Assembly (NCBI GenBank): GCA_023957575.1
Contig: JAMLGU010000010.1
Coordinates: 1-64,000 of the forward strand
Length of the DNA: 64,000 nucleotides
From: Chitinophagaceae bacterium
Lineage (GTDB): Bacteria > Bacteroidota > Bacteroidia > Chitinophagales > Chitinophagaceae
Direction: 5' to 3'
Part shown: piece after piece, positions 53,914 through 63,955 of the stretch
Position numbering within the stretch: position 1 is the first letter of the stretch
How the letters are laid out: each line of letters starts with the position of its first letter
The notes under the pieces: generated by a model
Told to the model about the DNA's origin: nothing
Databases searched by the model: none
Seen by the model: only the letters and a program-made list of their open reading frames with translations
Program-made: the position numbers and the translations under genes

Positions 53914-54546
53914 ATGAACTACGAATTTATTACCATAGAAGGAAATATAGGTGCCGGAAAAACAACGCTGGCAACCATGTTGAGCAAGCATTTCGATGCA
54001 CGATTGGTGCTGGAAGAGTTTGCCGATAACCCGTTTCTGCCTAAGTTTTATGCCAATCAGCAACAGTATGCTTTTCCACTTGAACTGTTTTTTATGGCGG
54101 AGAGGTATAAGCAACTACAGGAACTGCTGTTGCAAAAAAGTATGTTCCATGAACTGACCATTACGGATTACCTGTTCACTAAATCCTTGCTGTTTGCCAA
54201 AGTAACCCTTTCACAAGATGAATATAAATTGTATCAACGATTGTTTGACATTATTCAGCAAAACCTCATTCTGCCGGATATTTTAGTTTATCTTCATGCA
54301 CCGGTAGCCAAACTTCAGGAGAACATCAAAAAACGACAAAGGGATTATGAACAAAATATTCCTGATGAATACCTGCAAAACATACAGGATATTTATCTGC
54401 AATTTTTGAAACAAACAACCCTGCCGGTTTTGTTTGTAGATGCCTCCAAAGCTGATTTTTTGCAAAATCAAAATCATTTTCATATTATTTTGGATGCCTT
54501 GAAAAAGGATTATTCTGCGGGGATGCACCATATTCAATTAATCTGA
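53914..54546 (+). CDS. Deoxynucleoside kinase
   Basis: A 210-residue kinase of the dNK family, salvaging deoxynucleosides with ATP. The P-loop is IEGNIGAGKTTLA (about 8-20). VLEEFADNPFLPKFY (about 31-45) carries the substrate-binding Glu. TITDYLFTKSL (about 84-94) replaces the usual DRS/ERS motif with a less typical D-Y-L-F, and QRDYEQNIPDEYL (about 146-158) forms the lid. Which base it prefers cannot be told. It follows folK, a common arrangement in Bacteroidota. Confidence 0.88.
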   Translation: MNYEFITIEGNIGAGKTTLATMLSKHFDARLVLEEFADNPFLPKFYANQQQYAFPLELFFMAERYKQLQELLLQKSMFHELTITDYLFTKSLLFAKVTLSQDEYKLYQRLFDIIQQNLILPDILVYLHAPVAKLQENIKKRQRDYEQNIPDEYLQNIQDIYLQFLKQTTLPVLFVDASKADFLQNQNHFHIILDALKKDYSAGMHHIQLI

Positions 54547-54674
54547 TTCACGATGATGTTGTAGTTTTATTCATACCGCCAACATAAAAAGCCTATGTCA
54601 TCTGTTTATTGGGTATTACCGCTGTAAGGCATACATCATCAAATATTAGCTTTTGCAAATTGACTGCCACAATT

Positions 54675-54682
54675 TAACTTTG
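54675..54682 (+). promoter_or_regulatory. -7 promoter element of the MFS gene
   Basis: TAACTTTG matches TAnnTTTG and ends 8 bp before the ATG at 54691, so the leader is at most a few nucleotides. Confidence 0.5.
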
Positions 54683-54690
54683 CATTCTTC

Positions 54691-55953
54691 ATGACCGACT
54701 CAGAGCGTATTAATACCCAAATTACAGACGATCCATTTGCTTCAGTACGCATTGCCGAATACAGGTACCTGATGTTGGGAAGGTTTTTGTTTGTAATGGC
54801 GCTCCGAATGACCACTACGGTCGTTGGCTGGTGGATTTACAAACTCACCAAAGACCCATTTGCAATAGGGCTGATTGGTTTATCGGAAGTAATTCCGGCG
54901 CTATCCTTGGCCTTGTATTCAGGACACAGAGTAGATGTGGCCGACAAACGAAAAATAATTCTTACCACTGTATCAGGTTTTTTTGTTTTAGCTGTTATTT
55001 TATACTATTTGTCTGGCGCTCATGCCGCTATTTTGTTTCCAAACAAACAGATTGCCCTGTTTATCTATGGCGTATTCTTTGTAAACGGCATCCTTCGTTC
55101 TTTTACCGGGCCGGCTATGGGAGCCATGATAGCCTTTATTGTGCCAAAAAATTTATTGCAAAACGCTACCGTATGGAGTCAGGGAACTTTTTTATCTGCA
55201 TCAGTAACGGGTCATGCCATCGGAGGTTTTTCAATAGCTTTAATAGGAATCCACAACACCTTCCTTCTTATCAGTGGAATTATTTTAGCCGGTATCTTTT
55301 CATTTAGACAATTGAAGCCAAAGCCTCCACAAGTGGCTGAGGGGAACCAATCTACCTGGCAAAGTGTGATGGAAGGGTTAGTATTTGTATATAAAACCAG
55401 AGCCTTGTTTGGAGCAATGGCATTAGACATGTTTGCCGTACTCTTTGGCGGAGCGGTGGCTATGATTCCTGTTTATGCAAGCGACATTTTAAAGGTCGGG
55501 CCTTTGGGATTCGGTTGGCTGAATGCTGCAACTGATATTGGCGCCATCACCATTGTTATATTGCTTACCTTCTTCCCCATGAAACGGGCACAAGGCAGAA
55601 AAATGTTGTTGGCAGTAGGCGGTTTTGGAGTTTGTATAATTTTGTTTGGATTATCTAAATGGTTCTGGCTGTCGTTCGGCGTGCTGCTTATTTCAGGTAT
55701 GTTGGATGGCATCAGTGTGGTAGTACGGGGCACAGTAATGCAACTGCTTACACCCGATCCAATGCGAGGGAGAGTGAGCAGTGTGAGTGGCATGTTCATC
55801 CTGAGCAGTAATGAATTGGGACAGTTTGAAAGCGGCCTTGCATCCCGTATTTTGGGGGTCATTCCGTCTGTAGTATTTGGTGGGGTTATGACTTTATCCG
55901 TTGTTATTACAACCTGGTTTAAAGCGCCTACACTTCGGAAGTTCGAATATTAA
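54691..55953 (+). CDS. MFS transporter
   Basis: A 420-residue major facilitator with about 11-12 spans. The N-terminal half has GRFLFVMALRMTTTVVGWWIYKLTKDPFAIGLIGLSEVIP-type sequence (about 27-66) and SGHRVDVADKRKII (about 77-90), a motif-A-like loop. The later half has GAITIVILLTFFPMKRAQGRKM. It resembles the enterobactin exporter/EntS-like branch, but the substrate is not inferable. A short leader promoter precedes it. Confidence 0.88.
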   Translation: MTDSERINTQITDDPFASVRIAEYRYLMLGRFLFVMALRMTTTVVGWWIYKLTKDPFAIGLIGLSEVIPALSLALYSGHRVDVADKRKIILTTVSGFFVLAVILYYLSGAHAAILFPNKQIALFIYGVFFVNGILRSFTGPAMGAMIAFIVPKNLLQNATVWSQGTFLSASVTGHAIGGFSIALIGIHNTFLLISGIILAGIFSFRQLKPKPPQVAEGNQSTWQSVMEGLVFVYKTRALFGAMALDMFAVLFGGAVAMIPVYASDILKVGPLGFGWLNAATDIGAITIVILLTFFPMKRAQGRKMLLAVGGFGVCIILFGLSKWFWLSFGVLLISGMLDGISVVVRGTVMQLLTPDPMRGRVSSVSGMFILSSNELGQFESGLASRILGVIPSVVFGGVMTLSVVITTWFKAPTLRKFEY

Positions 55954-55991
55954 TATTCCATCTTTATAATATTCATTTCAATGCTTTAACC

Positions 55992-57128
55992 TTAGCCCTG
56001 ACCGGTCGCCACTTTTCTCCTGTAATTTTCAACTTCCCAGTTTTCTATAAAATGAATTTGTTCATCCGTCATCGGATGTGGGCCGCCAAATGATTTGGAG
56101 ATTGCAGCAATTTTTATTGCATCTTCAAATACATCAGTTATAATAGCACAATCATTTTCAGAACTACCCAAGGCAACTAAACCGATTCCTTTTATCACAA
56201 TTACTTTTGGAGCGTAGGCATTTTTTGCCAAAAAACTATCATAAGCAGTTACGAGCCCTTCAATCAGTTTATTTTCATCTTCTTCATCAATGAAAATATA
56301 GTTCGATTTACAATAAACAATCTGGTCCGGAATAAACGGCTTTGAAACATTTTTCAAACCATCTTCCATATAGAAGATATTCTGAATCAAACCTGAGTCA
56401 GTAATCTTTACAAATCCTCCACTTTTTTCAGTCAAAACATTAATGATGTTGCCAGAAACTCCTGTTTCAAAGACAAACCGTGTCTTTACAATCGGCGTTT
56501 CAATATCTGAATGGATATTTCTCTTTATTTTTTCTAAAGTATCGGCATAGATATTTTTAATCTCTTCTGTTGTAGCTGCACCAACAAAAATTCCATGATT
56601 CTGCAACCATATAACTTGAGGATGCGTGTTGAATTGTTTTCTATATTCTTCAATTTCTTCCTCTATTTTTTTAAACAAAACATAACCCGGGTCGGTGTAA
56701 GGGATTAAGAAGGCATTTTTCCCAAATAATTCATGAAGTTTCTTTTCTACATCATTTGCACACATCAATCCGTTCACTAATGTTGGATGCAAGTGTACAA
56801 TAAAAGGATAATTAATTACATTATGAATGGAGGTTTCTACCGAGGGTCTTTTCTCTTTTGTAATCGTTGCTTCTGCCAGGTCCTGCTTCACCTGTTCTTC
56901 GCGCAAATTGGTCTCTTCACTATATTTTTTTTCAGATATTACATTCAATTTCTCTCTGTCCAATATAGCCAGATCGTCAGGCTGCATAGTCGCCAATGAA
57001 GTACCACTGGCTTTTACCCAGATTTTATGATTATTTTTATAGGAAGTATTACCACCTCCGGCAATAACATAGTTTTTATCCGTACCATATAATCTGGAAA
57101 CTGCGGCTAATAATTCAAGTTCATTCAT
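55992..57128 (-). CDS. Class II aldolase/adducin-family protein
   Basis: A 378-residue protein. AGGGNTSYKNNHKIWVKASG (about 23-42, 20 residues) is the substrate loop. HLHPTLVNGLM (about 115-125) and QNHGIFVGA (about 174-182) carry the zinc-binding His residues. It matches the aldolase half of the long rhamnulose/fuculose-type proteins that usually carry a C-terminal short-chain dehydrogenase of about 300 residues; that domain is absent here. A second segment (about 205-378) repeats aldolase-like strands (PDQIVYCKSNYIFID, IKGIGLVALG). The true substrate is unknown. Confidence 0.78.
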   Translation of the reverse strand: MNELELLAAVSRLYGTDKNYVIAGGGNTSYKNNHKIWVKASGTSLATMQPDDLAILDREKLNVISEKKYSEETNLREEQVKQDLAEATITKEKRPSVETSIHNVINYPFIVHLHPTLVNGLMCANDVEKKLHELFGKNAFLIPYTDPGYVLFKKIEEEIEEYRKQFNTHPQVIWLQNHGIFVGAATTEEIKNIYADTLEKIKRNIHSDIETPIVKTRFVFETGVSGNIINVLTEKSGGFVKITDSGLIQNIFYMEDGLKNVSKPFIPDQIVYCKSNYIFIDEEDENKLIEGLVTAYDSFLAKNAYAPKVIVIKGIGLVALGSSENDCAIITDVFEDAIKIAAISKSFGGPHPMTDEQIHFIENWEVENYRRKVATGQG

Positions 57129-57624
57129 TTTAAATATTTTTTTTCAACACATCCAATGCAAAGTACTGAATAAAATATTTATAAAAAAGGAACTGAGGTT
57201 CAGAAAATAAAACAATCAAAATTTAGACTTTATTTGTGTTTCAATAATATTTTCCTTTTTTCAGAATTTCAAAAATTCAATAATTATATAAATGAGAAGA
57301 AAAAACAAAACGGCAAGGTTACTAAAAAAGAAAATTTTTAAAAATTGGAGGTAACGATCCTTTTTGTAATCAAACCTAAATTCTAACTTATGTTGCATAT
57401 TTAGTTTATTTAAATGTTTAGTAAGACAATTTTTAACGGTTCAAACAGACCTGTTTCTTTTTTCTGTTTTTCTAACCCAAAGATAGTTTTCAGCAAAGCC
57501 GGAAACAATTGAATTATTTTATTAAATTTATAGCTTAATTAGGTCATATTTTAAAGGTTTATTATATAAATAATTGGTATTCAGGTATTTATTAATTCTT
57601 GATAAGTAATTTTTTCATTTAATC
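57129..57624. other. Gene-free AT-rich gap
   Basis: No recognisable gene, terminator or repeat. The only open stretch is a 20-codon basic reading frame (57292-57354, MRRKNKTARLLKKKIFKNWR), too short and too biased to call. The promoter of the following gene should lie near its right end. Confidence 0.5.
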
Positions 57625-59145
57625 ATGATGTTTCAGGAAAGCAAAACAGAGCTCTTTCGACTGATTGAAATGCTTGATGCAAATCAAAAGCGTCTCTATT
57701 GCCAAAAATTTGACAATGAAAAAGAAGAGGAAAAAACGCTGGAGCAAAAATTATTTGATATAATTGAAAGTTCTGGGAATTTTGATGAAGAAGATATTAA
57801 AAAACAATTGAAGATTAAGTCTCCTTCGCAATACTCCACAGTAAAAAGGAAATTGTTTGAAAATATATTAAGTACTGTTGTTCAATGTAAAAACGAAAAA
57901 AATAAATGTGTTACAATCGAAAAATTGATTTTTTTAATCAATAATCAACTATTTAAAACAGCGACATCCTATATTAAAATACTGAAACAGGATTCTTTAT
58001 CTGAGCAGAATTTTTTCTATTACCATTCTGTATTAAAACAGGAATACCGGCTTCTTTTATTCAGCAATGATAAAAAAAATAAGGAGAAGCTGATTCAGCA
58101 GGAAATACTGATTGACAAAAGTTTAGAAGACTATAATACTTTCGAAAAACTTTCCAAAATTTTCAGAAAATTATTGCTGCTGAAAGGAGAAAGCAATAAC
58201 CGCATAGAGGGCGATGAATTTAAAGGGTTAAATGAAATAGCCGCTTCATTGAAGGAAATTGAGAAAGAAAAAACGCAACAACCTGTTCTTAAAATCCAAT
58301 ATGAAACCAACCTGGCCATCGTTGCATATTTAGGTTCAGAAGAAATTGACATCAATCTTGTTCATTCCATAATTGAGAGCTGGAGGAAATATGAGCATTT
58401 AGCATATATTTTCCCATTATTGTTTTTAGAGAGTGCATCAATTGTTTTTTATATTGACTTTAGGCAAAATAATACAATATCAGCCGTCAGGCATTTTCAA
58501 TTCTTTGAGAAAATTTCAGACACTCTTTGTGTCGAAGACAAACAAAGATGGAATCTTATTGCTTTCAATACTCAGATAAAAATTTATCATAAAACCGCCG
58601 CTTATGACAAATTAGAGCACTATCTGAAAAGCAATAAAAATACACTTGCTCAATCTATGAATTATTTTACAATCAATGAAGTAATGACCTTTTACACCAC
58701 AGAATGTATCTCCTATTTTGTACTAAAAGATTTTGCACGAGCCGATGAATTGATGTACCAGTTAAAAGAATTAAATCAATCTAAACTCAGGTTAGATATT
58801 TATTATTTCAGTTTGATTTTTCATTTGTTAATAATGTATGAACTTAAAGACTGGTACAGGCTGTACATCAATATTGACGCAGCTTACCAGCAATTGCACA
58901 AGAATAAAACACGAAGGCCGTTTGAAAAAGAATTGATGCTCTTTTTAAAAAAATTTTCCATTCAAAACAACCCTGCTACCTATCCGAAAGTCGTTTTAGA
59001 TTTTTTAGAAAAAATGGAAGCCTATACACATGACGCTGTAAAAAAGCAATATTTTCTTTACTTCAATTATTACTTTTGGCTGCAAAGCAAAACCGAAAGA
59101 TCATCTTATATGGATTTCATGAAGAAAAAGATTCAGGGAAGTTGA
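57625..59145 (+). CDS. Helical protein of unknown function
   Basis: A 506-residue, all-alpha, Lys/Glu-rich cytosolic protein with no signal. The opening ELFRLIEMLDANQKRLYCQKF resembles a Bacteroidota-specific family that begins LFKLIKSLSKSEKRYF in my memory. Repeated helix pairs through the chain suggest a TPR-like solenoid for protein binding. No catalytic motif is visible. The ATG has a second Met next to it (57628) that could be the true start. It stands alone between two convergent or separated genes. Confidence 0.65.
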   Translation: MMFQESKTELFRLIEMLDANQKRLYCQKFDNEKEEEKTLEQKLFDIIESSGNFDEEDIKKQLKIKSPSQYSTVKRKLFENILSTVVQCKNEKNKCVTIEKLIFLINNQLFKTATSYIKILKQDSLSEQNFFYYHSVLKQEYRLLLFSNDKKNKEKLIQQEILIDKSLEDYNTFEKLSKIFRKLLLLKGESNNRIEGDEFKGLNEIAASLKEIEKEKTQQPVLKIQYETNLAIVAYLGSEEIDINLVHSIIESWRKYEHLAYIFPLLFLESASIVFYIDFRQNNTISAVRHFQFFEKISDTLCVEDKQRWNLIAFNTQIKIYHKTAAYDKLEHYLKSNKNTLAQSMNYFTINEVMTFYTTECISYFVLKDFARADELMYQLKELNQSKLRLDIYYFSLIFHLLIMYELKDWYRLYINIDAAYQQLHKNKTRRPFEKELMLFLKKFSIQNNPATYPKVVLDFLEKMEAYTHDAVKKQYFLYFNYYFWLQSKTERSSYMDFMKKKIQGS

Positions 59146-59232
59146 TACTGCTTCTTTTCTTTTCAATGTAGTCCATTTTTATCATCATTCATTAATGACC
59201 CATTTACGCAAAACTTCTATCTGCTTGTATTC

Positions 59233-61836
59233 TTATTCATTCAATATCGTTCTTGAATAAATATGGTATTCGCCCGGAGCCAGAGACGTGGCAAAGCTGA
59301 CAGGCGTATTACCGCTGCCATATTTTGCATCATACCAGCTACCCGATGTATCAAACGGCACACCCACATTCTGATTGGTGATATCAAAGTTGCCAATGAC
59401 AACCACAGTTTGATTTCCGTTGATCAGTCTGATATATTTTACACCGCCACCTAAACTATACAAAACATTAGTGGCCTGAAAAACAGTGTTTTTCTTTTTC
59501 AGATTGATAAACCTTGTAAAAGCATTTTTCAATCGCAGCCTGTCAGGGTTTGTATTGTACTCCCAATGAAGCGGCTTCTCTCCCACTCTTCCATTGTAAT
59601 CTATGGATACGTCATATCCTAATTCTCCAAACTGCCAGATCATTTTAGGACCGGGAATAGAAAACAGAAACGCCGCTGCAGCTTCTGTTCTTAGTAATGA
59701 ATTCACCAAATTCCCTTTAACACCGGTATTGCCATAGGTAAGATTTTTATACATGATTCTTTCTTCATCATGGCTTTCCATATAGGTAACCAAACCATCC
59801 ATTGTAGCAAACCCATGCTCTTGATAAAAAGCGCCTTTGAAGTTGGACGTAGGCAGCCATCCCATAGCCGCTTCATTGAAATTATAATTCAGATTGTTCC
59901 AAAGCATCATTCCTTCTTCTGCCAATACTTTTTCCTCTGATGCTTCTGCAAAGTGTTCAAGAATTACGTAAAAGTTATTATTGTCAATAGATTTGATATA
60001 GTTATTGTAATCTTTCCAGATATTAATGCGACTCTGGTCAAACTGACTCCACTGGTTCATATCATTACCGGTATTTTTTTGTGTAAACCCTTTTGAAAGA
60101 TCAAAACGAAAACCATCAATTCGGTATTCCTGCATCCAGAATTTTACTACATCCTTCACAAATTGTTTTGTAGCCGGGCTTTCATGGTTAAAGTCGGGGC
60201 CAAAATTCAAAGGATGTGGACTCACTGCATTATACCAGGGATTATTGGCTGCCGGGCGATTATTTACATTATCCCAATACAACTGCGCCATCGGCGAGAG
60301 ACCGGTAGAATGATTGAGTACCATATCTAAAATAACGGCAATTCCTTTGGAATGACATTCATCAATAAATGCCTGCAACGTCTGTTTACTACCGTAGAAT
60401 TTATCGGGCGCAAAATAAAAATCAGGGTTATAACCCCAGCTCAAATTCCCTTCAAACTCATTAACGGGTAATAATTCAACCGCATTAACACCCAGATTCT
60501 TCAAATAATTAACTGTGTCTTTCAAAGTCGTATAATTATTTGCAGCCATGAAATCCCGTAGCAGCAATTCATATATCACCAAATCATTTTTAGCAGGACG
60601 AACAAAGCCGGGGTTTTTCCAGCTATACACACTCTGATTAGCCTTCATCCAACTGACAATTCCGGTCGTTTTTCCAACCGGGTAAGTTCCAAAGCCCGAA
60701 TTATTCCCGGCCGGAATAGAAGAATCAAATTGCGGGTCTAAAATTTTTTCACAATAAGGATCTGCAATTTTCATATTACCATCCACCAAAAATTGATAGG
60801 TATAATCTTTGTTGGGGTCAAGGTTTTCAATCTGTACCCACCAGGTATTCCCATCCGGTGTTCGCTTCATGATGGAGGCATTATCAGGCTGCCAGCCGTT
60901 GAAATCTCCGATTACATTGACAAAAGATTTCTGGGGAGCATACAATGCAAAAACAGCAGAAGCCCCACCATTAATAAAGGTTACGCCGGATGGCTTGGCT
61001 CCCGAAGGAAGTGGTGCCGTCTGCACAGCTCCGGCTACAAAAAACGAAAATAAATTTTCAGCAGCTCCGTTGTTGGCGCTTACTTTAATGTTTTGCAATC
61101 CGTTGGTAGTAGCCACTTTCCCGGTAACCTTTGTAGCATTATTCGCATTGGCAAATGAAGCTCCATTTAAAGAAAGAGTCAGATTGGTTGCCTGAGAAGC
61201 GTAAGCCGTTACATTTATTTCTTGTCCGGCATTATTATTGTTCAACACAGGTTTAGGGTCAAATAAAGGTTCCATTTCAGGTTCGGTAAACCGCACATTT
61301 AAAGTATTGGAAGGGAAAATTTGTAAAAAAATATCCGACCCGTCTTTATTTTTTCCAGACAGGCTGCCATCCGCATTTCGAAATACTAACGCTAATTTCA
61401 AAATGGATTCCCCCGAAGGAACTCCATAATAACTTCGAGGATTGATGTCAATCGTATATTTCCCGTTGGATTGCCGGGTCATTTTGGCAGCCGGATTGTT
61501 GGTTGTCCAGTCGCTTTTTACATATCTCCAATTTGAAGGAGAATTATTACTTAAATTGGTGATTACACCAGTATGAATATACACATCTCCTGTAAACCCT
61601 GAAAGGCCACCGTCTCCTTTGGTTGGATCAAACGTGAGCGTAAAACTTTCGTCTGCTGACGGAAATAATTTATTAGTTGTTACAAGCCCTGTCAATACAG
61701 GAGTATCACCTCCCGGAGGCGTTACAGGAGGTGTAACCGGTGGCTCAACGGGTGGCTTCGAAGGTCTTTCCTTTTTACAAAAAGACATCGAGAAACCAAT
61801 AAATATCAATAATAATGGCAAAAAAATCCTTTTCAT
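59233..61836 (-). CDS. GH13 alpha-amylase-family lipoprotein
   Basis: About 867 residues from the Met that opens a lipoprotein signal (GFSMSFC); six extra codons upstream are less likely. After a Pro/Gly-rich linker come beta-sandwich domains (about 55-270 and a CBM48-like one at about 285-370, with VIGDFNGW). The barrel (about 420-790) has DMVLNHS (near 515), the nucleophile Asp in GFRFDLSKG (near 595), the acid/base Glu in VILEHFAE and HDEER. The C-terminal sandwich ends the chain. It would bind and cut alpha-glucans at the cell surface. Confidence 0.93.
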   Translation of the reverse strand: MKRIFLPLLLIFIGFSMSFCKKERPSKPPVEPPVTPPVTPPGGDTPVLTGLVTTNKLFPSADESFTLTFDPTKGDGGLSGFTGDVYIHTGVITNLSNNSPSNWRYVKSDWTTNNPAAKMTRQSNGKYTIDINPRSYYGVPSGESILKLALVFRNADGSLSGKNKDGSDIFLQIFPSNTLNVRFTEPEMEPLFDPKPVLNNNNAGQEINVTAYASQATNLTLSLNGASFANANNATKVTGKVATTNGLQNIKVSANNGAAENLFSFFVAGAVQTAPLPSGAKPSGVTFINGGASAVFALYAPQKSFVNVIGDFNGWQPDNASIMKRTPDGNTWWVQIENLDPNKDYTYQFLVDGNMKIADPYCEKILDPQFDSSIPAGNNSGFGTYPVGKTTGIVSWMKANQSVYSWKNPGFVRPAKNDLVIYELLLRDFMAANNYTTLKDTVNYLKNLGVNAVELLPVNEFEGNLSWGYNPDFYFAPDKFYGSKQTLQAFIDECHSKGIAVILDMVLNHSTGLSPMAQLYWDNVNNRPAANNPWYNAVSPHPLNFGPDFNHESPATKQFVKDVVKFWMQEYRIDGFRFDLSKGFTQKNTGNDMNQWSQFDQSRINIWKDYNNYIKSIDNNNFYVILEHFAEASEEKVLAEEGMMLWNNLNYNFNEAAMGWLPTSNFKGAFYQEHGFATMDGLVTYMESHDEERIMYKNLTYGNTGVKGNLVNSLLRTEAAAAFLFSIPGPKMIWQFGELGYDVSIDYNGRVGEKPLHWEYNTNPDRLRLKNAFTRFINLKKKNTVFQATNVLYSLGGGVKYIRLINGNQTVVVIGNFDITNQNVGVPFDTSGSWYDAKYGSGNTPVSFATSLAPGEYHIYSRTILNE

Positions 61837-61997
61837 AATGTGTATCAAGTACACAAATGTAGAATTTTAATACGAATTGTGTAGTATATACTTGTTAAAT
61901 TTTTCATTTCTATACAAAATTCATGTCATTTTTATTAATTTTATAAAGAAATAAACTACGATTCGTTTACCCATAAAAAAGTAATACTTAACATCTT

Positions 61998-62393
61998 ATG
62001 AAACAAATATATCTAATAATATTCTTCACCGTTGGATCAATATTTTTAAATACCTCAGTTTCTAAAGCACAATCAAAAGCGGATGATATTGTAGGCGAAT
62101 GGCTGAACGCAGATAAAGACCGAAAAATTCAGTTTACAAGAGCAGGCAACGGAACTTATAATGCCAAAATAAGCTGGTTAAAGAAAGCCAATGACGAAGA
62201 ATACAAGATGGACATGGTAGTCATCAAAGGGCTGACCTTCAAAAACGGAGAATATGGTGGTGGCCAGGCTTATTCGCCCGGCAATGGAGGTTGGGTAAAG
62301 GCTACTGCCAAACTAAAAGATATTAACACGCTGAATGTTACAGGCTACAAATACTTTCTGAGTAAAACCCGAAGCTACACCAGATCAAAATAA
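61998..62393 (+). CDS. DUF2147-family secreted protein
   Basis: A 131-residue protein with a signal peptide (about 1-25, ...SKAQS). DDIVGEWLNADKDRKIQFTR begins the DUF2147 fold and GGQAYSPGNGGWVKATAKL (about 86-104) is its core; the last strand ends at SKTRSYTRS. A small lipocalin-like fold of unknown function, probably periplasmic. It converges on the SulP gene with 2 bp between stops. Confidence 0.88.
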   Translation: MKQIYLIIFFTVGSIFLNTSVSKAQSKADDIVGEWLNADKDRKIQFTRAGNGTYNAKISWLKKANDEEYKMDMVVIKGLTFKNGEYGGGQAYSPGNGGWVKATAKLKDINTLNVTGYKYFLSKTRSYTRSK

Positions 62394-62395
62394 GC

Positions 62396-63955
62396 TTAAT
62401 GCAATGCTATAGTTTCTACTTCAGGAATATCTTTTAGTTTAAGTTGAATTTTTTTGTGGTGTGCTTTTTGTTTAAACTCCTGAATTACCTCTAATACATC
62501 CTGATCAATATAGACGCTGTCGGTGCCGGAAATTTCCACTTCTGAATTTGGAGGAATTTCGTCCAACAACTCGATAATTTTCCCTTTGTTTAAAAAACTT
62601 ACATTGATGGCAAGGTCAATAATATAATGGTAAATTTCACCTTTTTTACTACGTCTAAGGACAAATCCGCCACGATAAGTATGTTTGATAATAAAATAAA
62701 TGGCGTATATCATTCCTATCAGTACTCCTATTAGCAAGTCGGTAAATAGAATGGAAACCAGCGTAACGATAAATGGCAAAAACTGCTCCCTACCTTGTTT
62801 ATACACTGCGTAAATCATTTTTGGTTTAGCAAGACCATATCCGGTTTTAATCAGAATGGCTGCCAGTACGCAATAGGGAATCATATTTACTATCGGCACC
62901 GCAAACAATACTACCAACAGCAACCATAATCCATGTGTAAAAGAAGAAAATTTTGTTCGCGCACCCGCTTCAGCATTTGCCGAACTTCTCACGATTACTG
63001 CAGTAATAGGTAGGCCACCCAATAAACCACTCAGGAAATTACCGGTGCCCTGTGCTATCATTTCTCTGTTTTGTGGAGTAATACGGTTGTAGGGATCAAT
63101 TTTATCAATAGCTTCTGTACTCAACAGCGTTTCTAAACTGGCTACAAAACAAATGATAATTCCATTCTTCCATATCTCTGAATTTTTCCATAATGCTGAA
63201 AATTCAGGAAATTTCACCTTTGAAAAAATGCCTTCAGGAATATTTACAAACTGACTTTTTTCTAACTGAAAAGAAGGAATAAAACGTTCAAAAAGAATAG
63301 CCAGTAAAACACCTGCTAATACTACCACGAAGGAAGACGGCAGAAAAGGTATTTTATTTTTTAGAAATTTATCCCAACCATAAACCACGAAAAATGATAC
63401 TATTACCAAAAAAATAGCAGCAAAAGAGATTTTGTCATATAAATCGTGAATGTGCTGGTAACTGTGGTTAAGGGTAATGATATTAAATAAAGTATTGGAA
63501 TAAAAGTCCGGTTCATCATATCCAATCAGCAAGGGAATTTGCTTAGAAATTAAAATTACACCAATGGCTGCTAACATTCCTTTAATTACAGCCGATGGTA
63601 TGAAGTGAGTAAAACCGGCAAGTTTAAAAATACCTACCAATATTTGAAGAATTCCTGCTACCGATACTGACAGAAGAAAAATTTCAAAAGCGCCCAATTC
63701 GGTAATGGCTGCCGCACAAATCGCTGTAAGACCGGCAGCAGGACCACTTACACTTAACTGAGATTGGCTAATTAGTGAAACGACAATACCACCTATGATG
63801 CCTGCAATAATTCCTGAATAAACAGGCGCACCCGAAGCCAACGAAATACCCAAACAAAGCGGTAAGGCTACAAAAAACACTGTAATACTGGCCCTGAAGT
63901 CGTGCTTGAGAAATGCAAGGGCGTAAAACTGCATCTGTCTTTTTGTTAAACTCAT
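62396..63955 (-). CDS. SulP-family anion transporter
   Basis: About 519 residues from the Met at 63955 (MSLTKRQMQF); a longer start 33 bp upstream would add an unlikely hydrophobic leader. Eleven or so membrane spans start at FFVALPLCLGISLASG, and QSQLSVSGPAAGLTAICAAAI (about residue 55 on) is the family signature. The last 70 residues form a short STAS-like domain (EVEISGTDSVYIDQD). SulP members carry sulphate, bicarbonate or other anions with Na or H. Some members carry a fused carbonic anhydrase, absent here. Confidence 0.9.
   Translation of the reverse strand: MSLTKRQMQFYALAFLKHDFRASITVFFVALPLCLGISLASGAPVYSGIIAGIIGGIVVSLISQSQLSVSGPAAGLTAICAAAITELGAFEIFLLSVSVAGILQILVGIFKLAGFTHFIPSAVIKGMLAAIGVILISKQIPLLIGYDEPDFYSNTLFNIITLNHSYQHIHDLYDKISFAAIFLVIVSFFVVYGWDKFLKNKIPFLPSSFVVVLAGVLLAILFERFIPSFQLEKSQFVNIPEGIFSKVKFPEFSALWKNSEIWKNGIIICFVASLETLLSTEAIDKIDPYNRITPQNREMIAQGTGNFLSGLLGGLPITAVIVRSSANAEAGARTKFSSFTHGLWLLLVVLFAVPIVNMIPYCVLAAILIKTGYGLAKPKMIYAVYKQGREQFLPFIVTLVSILFTDLLIGVLIGMIYAIYFIIKHTYRGGFVLRRSKKGEIYHYIIDLAINVSFLNKGKIIELLDEIPPNSEVEISGTDSVYIDQDVLEVIQEFKQKAHHKKIQLKLKDIPEVETIALH

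Noticed and set aside
54551..54638. GATGATGT / ACATCATC inverted pair before the MFS gene
   Set aside because: Only 8 bp, arms about 70-80 bp apart; such pairs are expected by chance.
57292..57354. 20-codon basic reading frame (MRRKNKTARLLKKKIFKNWR)
   Set aside because: Very short, strongly Lys/Arg-biased as expected from A-rich DNA, no promoter or partner; likely chance.
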